Part shown: in pieces, positions 33,901-35,826 of the stretch
Position numbering within the stretch: the stretch's first letter is position 1
Layout of the letters: each line of letters starts with the position of its first letter
Source of the DNA: Pseudonocardia lacus
GTDB lineage: Bacteria; Actinomycetota; Actinomycetes; Mycobacteriales; Pseudonocardiaceae
DNA: 35,826 nucleotides
NCBI RefSeq assembly: GCF_018531445.1
Contig: NZ_JAHDTH010000065.1
Coordinates: forward strand, 1 to 35,826
Reading direction: 5' to 3'
Made by a program: the position numbers and the translations under genes
Notes under the pieces: model-generated
Told to the model about the DNA's origin: nothing
Database searches by the model: none
The model's input: the letters and a program-made list of their open reading frames with translations, nothing else

Positions 33901-34280
33901 CGCGGCGTGCCCCCCTCGACCGGCACCGAGTACGCCCAGGCCCGCCCGTGCGCGGCCAGCCCCGCCGCGCTCAGCGCCAGCACGTCACCGTCCGGGCCCC
34001 AACCCATCGTCCGCACCCGCGGGTCGCCCCAGTAGGTCAGCCGGCGGGCGCCGCCGCCGTCCACGTCGCTCACGTAGACCTCGGGGGCGCCGTGGCGCAG
34101 CGTCGTCCAGGCCACGCGGCCGCCGTCCGGTGAGAGGTACGGCGAGTAGGCCGTCACGTCGTCGGCGGTGAGGCGGTAGGCCCGGGCGCCGCCCAGCGGA
34201 GCCGTCCACACGTCGTTCTCGGCCACGAAGACGAGCGTGTCGCCGTGCAGGTGGGGGAAGCGGAGGTAGCTGCGGGCCAT
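30921..34280 (-). CDS. Tricorn protease (S41 family)
   Basis: A 1119-residue cytosolic peptidase that trims peptides left by the proteasome. Two N-terminal beta-propellers are seen as repeated 'SPDG...LA' blades (residues ~10-500). Then come a C1 helical domain, a PDZ domain (VRAGDVVLEVGGVPVDP) and the S41 catalytic C2 domain. Catalytic residues by homology are the His in LGTSHAYVSG, the Ser in DEMAGSDGDIVTA and a Glu near GVENRGVDPDVEV. An acidic, low-complexity insert of about 45 residues (PASEAADGEEESAEAEEKAD onward, near 555-595) separates the propellers' end from C1. ATG 34280 begins MARSYLRFPHLHGD, the family start. Divergent from the sugar dehydrogenase, convergent with the ABM gene. 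Confidence 0.94.
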   Translation of the reverse strand: MARSYLRFPHLHGDTLVFVAENDVWTAPLGGARAYRLTADDVTAYSPYLSPDGGRVAWTTLRHGAPEVYVSDVDGGGARRLTYWGDPRVRTMGWGPDGDVLALSAAGLAAHGRAWAYSVPVEGGTPRRLDLGPCSAAALSADGPVVLLSSVMTEPAAWKRYRGGTVGKLWVDPDGSGEFARFAAELDGNIAAPMLVGSGADRRVAFLSDHEGWGNLYSLALDGSDLRRHTDHGGDGAPAFYARHASTDGERVVYESAGELYLVESLDATSAPRRLDVHLGGPRRAREPFRVSAAEELTWAQPDRTGRSSVALVRGTVHRLTHRDGPARTLLAEPGVRARLARPLGADRAVWVDDAEGEDAVVIAPLDPRAEDAEPLARHGVGEVGRVLELAPSPDGKAVALAAHDGRLLVLDTASGELRELARGADGEVSDLAWSPDSAWLAYCDPVESGLTRIMIARLSDDTLVAVTAPRFVDADPVFTSDGKYLAFLSRRTFDPMYDQHSFDLAFPVSWRPYLVPLAARTPSPFGASPDGRPVSPGDEGPEDPPASEAADGEEESAEAEEKADGKADKPDGKSDDPPEVVVDVDGLADRVVPIPVVAARYSGMRAGKDCLLWYRLPVSGVLGDARAETNERRQRPVVERFDLKRRKLDVIADPVSWFAVSGDGQRLVVADRETLRVLRTDRSSSSAPDNDDADEYVVDTRRIVVTVDPAREWRQMFDEAGRLMRDHFWVEDMAGVDWAAEMARYRPLVDAVGSHNDLVDLLWELQGELGTSHAYVSGAGGGDFSGRPGLLGADLAPAEDGWVVTRVLPPETSAPAARSPLSGPGVDVRAGDVVLEVGGVPVDPAWGPAPLLVSRGGELVELTVRSGPERADAGEIRRVVVRPLDSEAALRYQDWVAGRRAFVADRSEGRLGYLHVPDMMAPGWAQLHRDLSRETARDGLILDVRGNGGGHISQLVVEKLARRVIGWDHRRHGQPTTYPNDAPRGPVVAVADEMAGSDGDIVTAAIRRLGIGPVVGTRTWGGVIGIDGRYDLVDGTGVTQPRYAFWFDDTGWGVENRGVDPDVEVVVRPQDWVAGADPQLERAIDMAMASLAERPAASPPDPATRPSRVRPELPPRPA

Positions 34281-34361
34281 GACAGCAGACGGTAGCGACC
34301 CCCGGCCGACCCGATCGCGCCCGCTCGGACCCTGCACACCCCACCCTCACCCGGGCATCGG

Positions 34362-34367
34362 CAGAAT
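34362..34367 (+). promoter_or_regulatory. -10 hexamer CAGAAT of the sugar dehydrogenase gene
   Basis: CAGAAT ends 6 nt before ATG 34374, predicting a leaderless transcript. No strong -35 is evident. Confidence 0.4.
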
Positions 34368-34373
34368 CCCCCC

Positions 34374-35678
34374 ATGCCGCGGCATCGAGCACGACGGGGG
34401 GACGGGTCACCGGATTGGTACCGGGCGACCCACGCAGCGTCCCGGGGACGGGCCGGCGGGCGCACGGTCGTGGCCCTCGTCGCCACGACCGTGGCGCTCG
34501 CCGGCTGCTCCGCCGCGCCGACCACCACCCCACCCCGGACCACGGCGCCGATCACCACCTCGGCCGCCGCCCCCGTCGCCGCCCCGCGAACGGGCATGCC
34601 CGACCTGACGGTCGACGTGCTCGCCGACGGGCTCAGCCACGTCTGGGACATGGGCTTCCTGCCCGACGGCCAGGTCCTGTTCACCGAGCGCGACGGCCGC
34701 GTCTCGCTGCTCTCGGGAACCGAGCCGGGCGCCACAGTGACCCCGGTCGACGCCGACTTCTCCGACGTCTTCGTCAACGGCGAGGGCGGCCTGATGGGCC
34801 TGGTCGTGCACGCCGACTTCGACCGCACCCGCCGCTTCACCACCTGCCAGACCAACCAGGTCGAGGACACCGCCACCGACATCCGGCTGGTCACCTGGGA
34901 GCTGTCCGCCGACGGCGGGTCGGCCACGCGCGTCGCGAACCCGCTGCTCGGCGGCCTGCCGATCAACCCGTCCGGCCGCCACTCCGGCTGCCGCACCACC
35001 CTCGCCCCCGACGGCACCGTCTACGTCGCCACCGGCGACACCGCCCGCGGCACCATCCCCCAGGACCTCAACTCGCTGGGCGGCAAGGTCCTGCACATCG
35101 ACGTCGACACCGCGGGCCCCGCCCCCGACAACCCCTTCGTCGACGACGCCAACCCAGCCCGCCGGCTGATCTACACCTACGGCCACCGCAACGTGCAGGG
35201 CGTCACCGTCCAGCCCGACACCGGCGACGTCTTCTCCGCCGAGCACGGCCCCGACACCGACGACGAGGTCAACCACCTCGAACCCGGCGCCAACTACGGC
35301 TGGGACCCGTCCCAGGGCGGCACCGTCGGCGGCTACGACGAGGACGTCCCGATGACCGACCTCGACCGCTTCCCCGACGCCGTCGCCGCCATCTGGAGCT
35401 CCGGCAGCCCCGTCGAGGCGATCTCCGGGGCCGAGTTCATCTCCGGGCCCCAGTGGGGCGACCTGGACGGCGCACTCGCCGTCGGCGCCCTGCGCGGGCA
35501 GAAGCTGCTGGTCATGCGCCTGGCCGAGGACGGTTCCGTCGCCGAGGTGCTGAAACCGGCTCCGCTGGACGGCGAGTTCGGGCGGCTGCGCGGGGTGCGC
35601 CTGGCGCCGGACGGGTCGCTGTTGGTGTCGACGTCGAACGGGCGCGACGACAAGATCCTGCGGGTGACGCCGGTCTGA
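34374..35678 (+). CDS. PQQ-dependent sugar dehydrogenase-like lipoprotein (GSDH/Asd family)
   Basis: A 434-residue exported beta-propeller enzyme of the soluble aldose/sorbosone dehydrogenase family, which oxidises sugars with PQQ as cofactor. The signal region VVALVATTVALAGC ends with lipobox Cys44, so it should be lipid-anchored outside the cell. After a Thr/Pro-rich linker the propeller reads DGLSHVWDMGFLPDGQVLFT, NGEGGLMGLVVHADF, the active-site-type PSGRHSGCRTTLAPDG, YGHRNVQGVTVQ, EHGPDTDDEVNHLEPGANYG and a closing LRGVRLAPDGSLLVSTSNG. The n-region before the hydrophobic core is long (about 30 residues), so the true start may be later. No PQQ synthesis genes are in the window. An IS element abuts its 3' side. 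Confidence 0.87.
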   Translation: MPRHRARRGDGSPDWYRATHAASRGRAGGRTVVALVATTVALAGCSAAPTTTPPRTTAPITTSAAAPVAAPRTGMPDLTVDVLADGLSHVWDMGFLPDGQVLFTERDGRVSLLSGTEPGATVTPVDADFSDVFVNGEGGLMGLVVHADFDRTRRFTTCQTNQVEDTATDIRLVTWELSADGGSATRVANPLLGGLPINPSGRHSGCRTTLAPDGTVYVATGDTARGTIPQDLNSLGGKVLHIDVDTAGPAPDNPFVDDANPARRLIYTYGHRNVQGVTVQPDTGDVFSAEHGPDTDDEVNHLEPGANYGWDPSQGGTVGGYDEDVPMTDLDRFPDAVAAIWSSGSPVEAISGAEFISGPQWGDLDGALAVGALRGQKLLVMRLAEDGSVAEVLKPAPLDGEFGRLRGVRLAPDGSLLVSTSNGRDDKILRVTPV

Positions 35679-35699
35679 GGTGTCGCCGCTCCGTTGAGG

Positions 35700-35826
35700 T
35701 GAGCTTGGCCCCCAGCGCCGGACACTGACGGTGTGGGGTCAGCGATCTTGGTCTGGCGGGGTGTGGGCTGCTTCGTAGTCCACCGGCGACAGCATCTGAA
35801 TGCTGGAATGACGCCGTGTCGGATTG
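35700..35826 (-). mobile_element. End of an IS3-family insertion sequence
   Basis: The element starts at TGAGCTTGGCCCCCAGCG (35700 onward), a terminal sequence of the TGA...TCA form usual for IS3, and reads into the transposase gene towards the window edge. The rest lies outside. The target duplication cannot be checked. Confidence 0.7.
35739..35826 (-). CDS. IS3-family transposase OrfB, C-terminal fragment (cut by window edge)
   Basis: The last 28 codons of a DDE transposase read NPTRRHSSIQMLSPVDYE and then AAHTPPDQDR before the stop at 35739. NPxRRHS...LSPxxYE is the standard IS3 OrfB ending, just after the catalytic Glu of the rve domain. The remainder, including the catalytic residues, lies past the window's right edge, so whether the gene is intact cannot be judged. 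The stop is about 39 bp inside the element's end. Confidence 0.85.
   Translation of the reverse strand, partial: NPTRRHSSIQMLSPVDYEAAHTPPDQDR

Noticed and set aside
34374..34385. Perfect 12-bp palindrome ATGCCGCGGCAT over the sugar dehydrogenase start
   Set aside because: Short, made of common G/C steps and starting at the ATG itself; chance is likely and no second copy was noticed.

Overview
This is a very GC-rich stretch of an actinobacterial chromosome. The core gene order fits Actinomycetota: enolase, a DivIC/FtsB-type protein, a DUF501 protein and Ppx/GppA lie close together, and mfd lies near a SurA-like lipoprotein and mazG. A DUF222/HNH protein, GTG starts, very short mRNA leaders and a DtxR/IdeR-like iron box point the same way. 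My best guess is Pseudonocardia or another member of the Pseudonocardiaceae, but the sequence alone does not prove the genus.

Layout. 1-2.6 kb: the end of a DUF6745-like gene, an alpha/beta hydrolase divergent from a MarR regulator (with two operator-like repeats in the 49 bp between them), and a small TPR protein. 2.6-3.25 kb: a mostly non-coding stretch holding a tRNA-like gene with anticodon UAA but no long variable arm. 3.25-7 kb: type II NADH dehydrogenase, a family 5 uracil-DNA glycosylase, and a divergent S10-type serine carboxypeptidase. 7-11.6 kb: a DUF222/HNH protein with a LexA-like box in its promoter spacer, exopolyphosphatase, and an AidB-type acyl-CoA dehydrogenase with an unusual N-terminal extension. 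11.6-14.4 kb: eno-divIC-DUF501 on the minus strand and a TPR protein on the plus strand. 14.5-17.9 kb: a complete efeUOB iron uptake operon behind an iron box. 18-20.7 kb: a lytic transglycosylase, mazG and a SurA-like lipoprotein on the minus strand. 20.9-27.5 kb: mfd followed by a compact signalling trio: a sensor kinase, a second membrane protein that looks like a degenerate kinase, and a LuxR-type response regulator. 27.5-28.2 kb: a 690-bp non-coding region with two copies of a hairpin-forming repeat. 28.2-30.9 kb: an ABC-2 exporter, then a GNAT acetyltransferase plus monooxygenase-like pair with a strong operator palindrome at its predicted transcription start. 30.9-35.7 kb: a tricorn protease and a secreted PQQ-type sugar dehydrogenase. 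35.7 kb to the end: the edge of an IS3-family insertion sequence.

How the genes work together. Several genes serve DNA repair or nucleotide hygiene (UDG, Mfd, MazG, the SOS-linked HNH protein, AidB-like). EfeU, EfeO and EfeB form one iron import system. DivIC, the lytic transglycosylase and the SurA-like lipoprotein act at the cell envelope. The most unusual items are the UAA tRNA-like gene with a class I body, the kinase/pseudokinase/regulator trio, the two dispersed non-coding repeat families, and several genes whose -10 hexamer lies 6-7 nt before the start codon, which predicts leaderless mRNAs.
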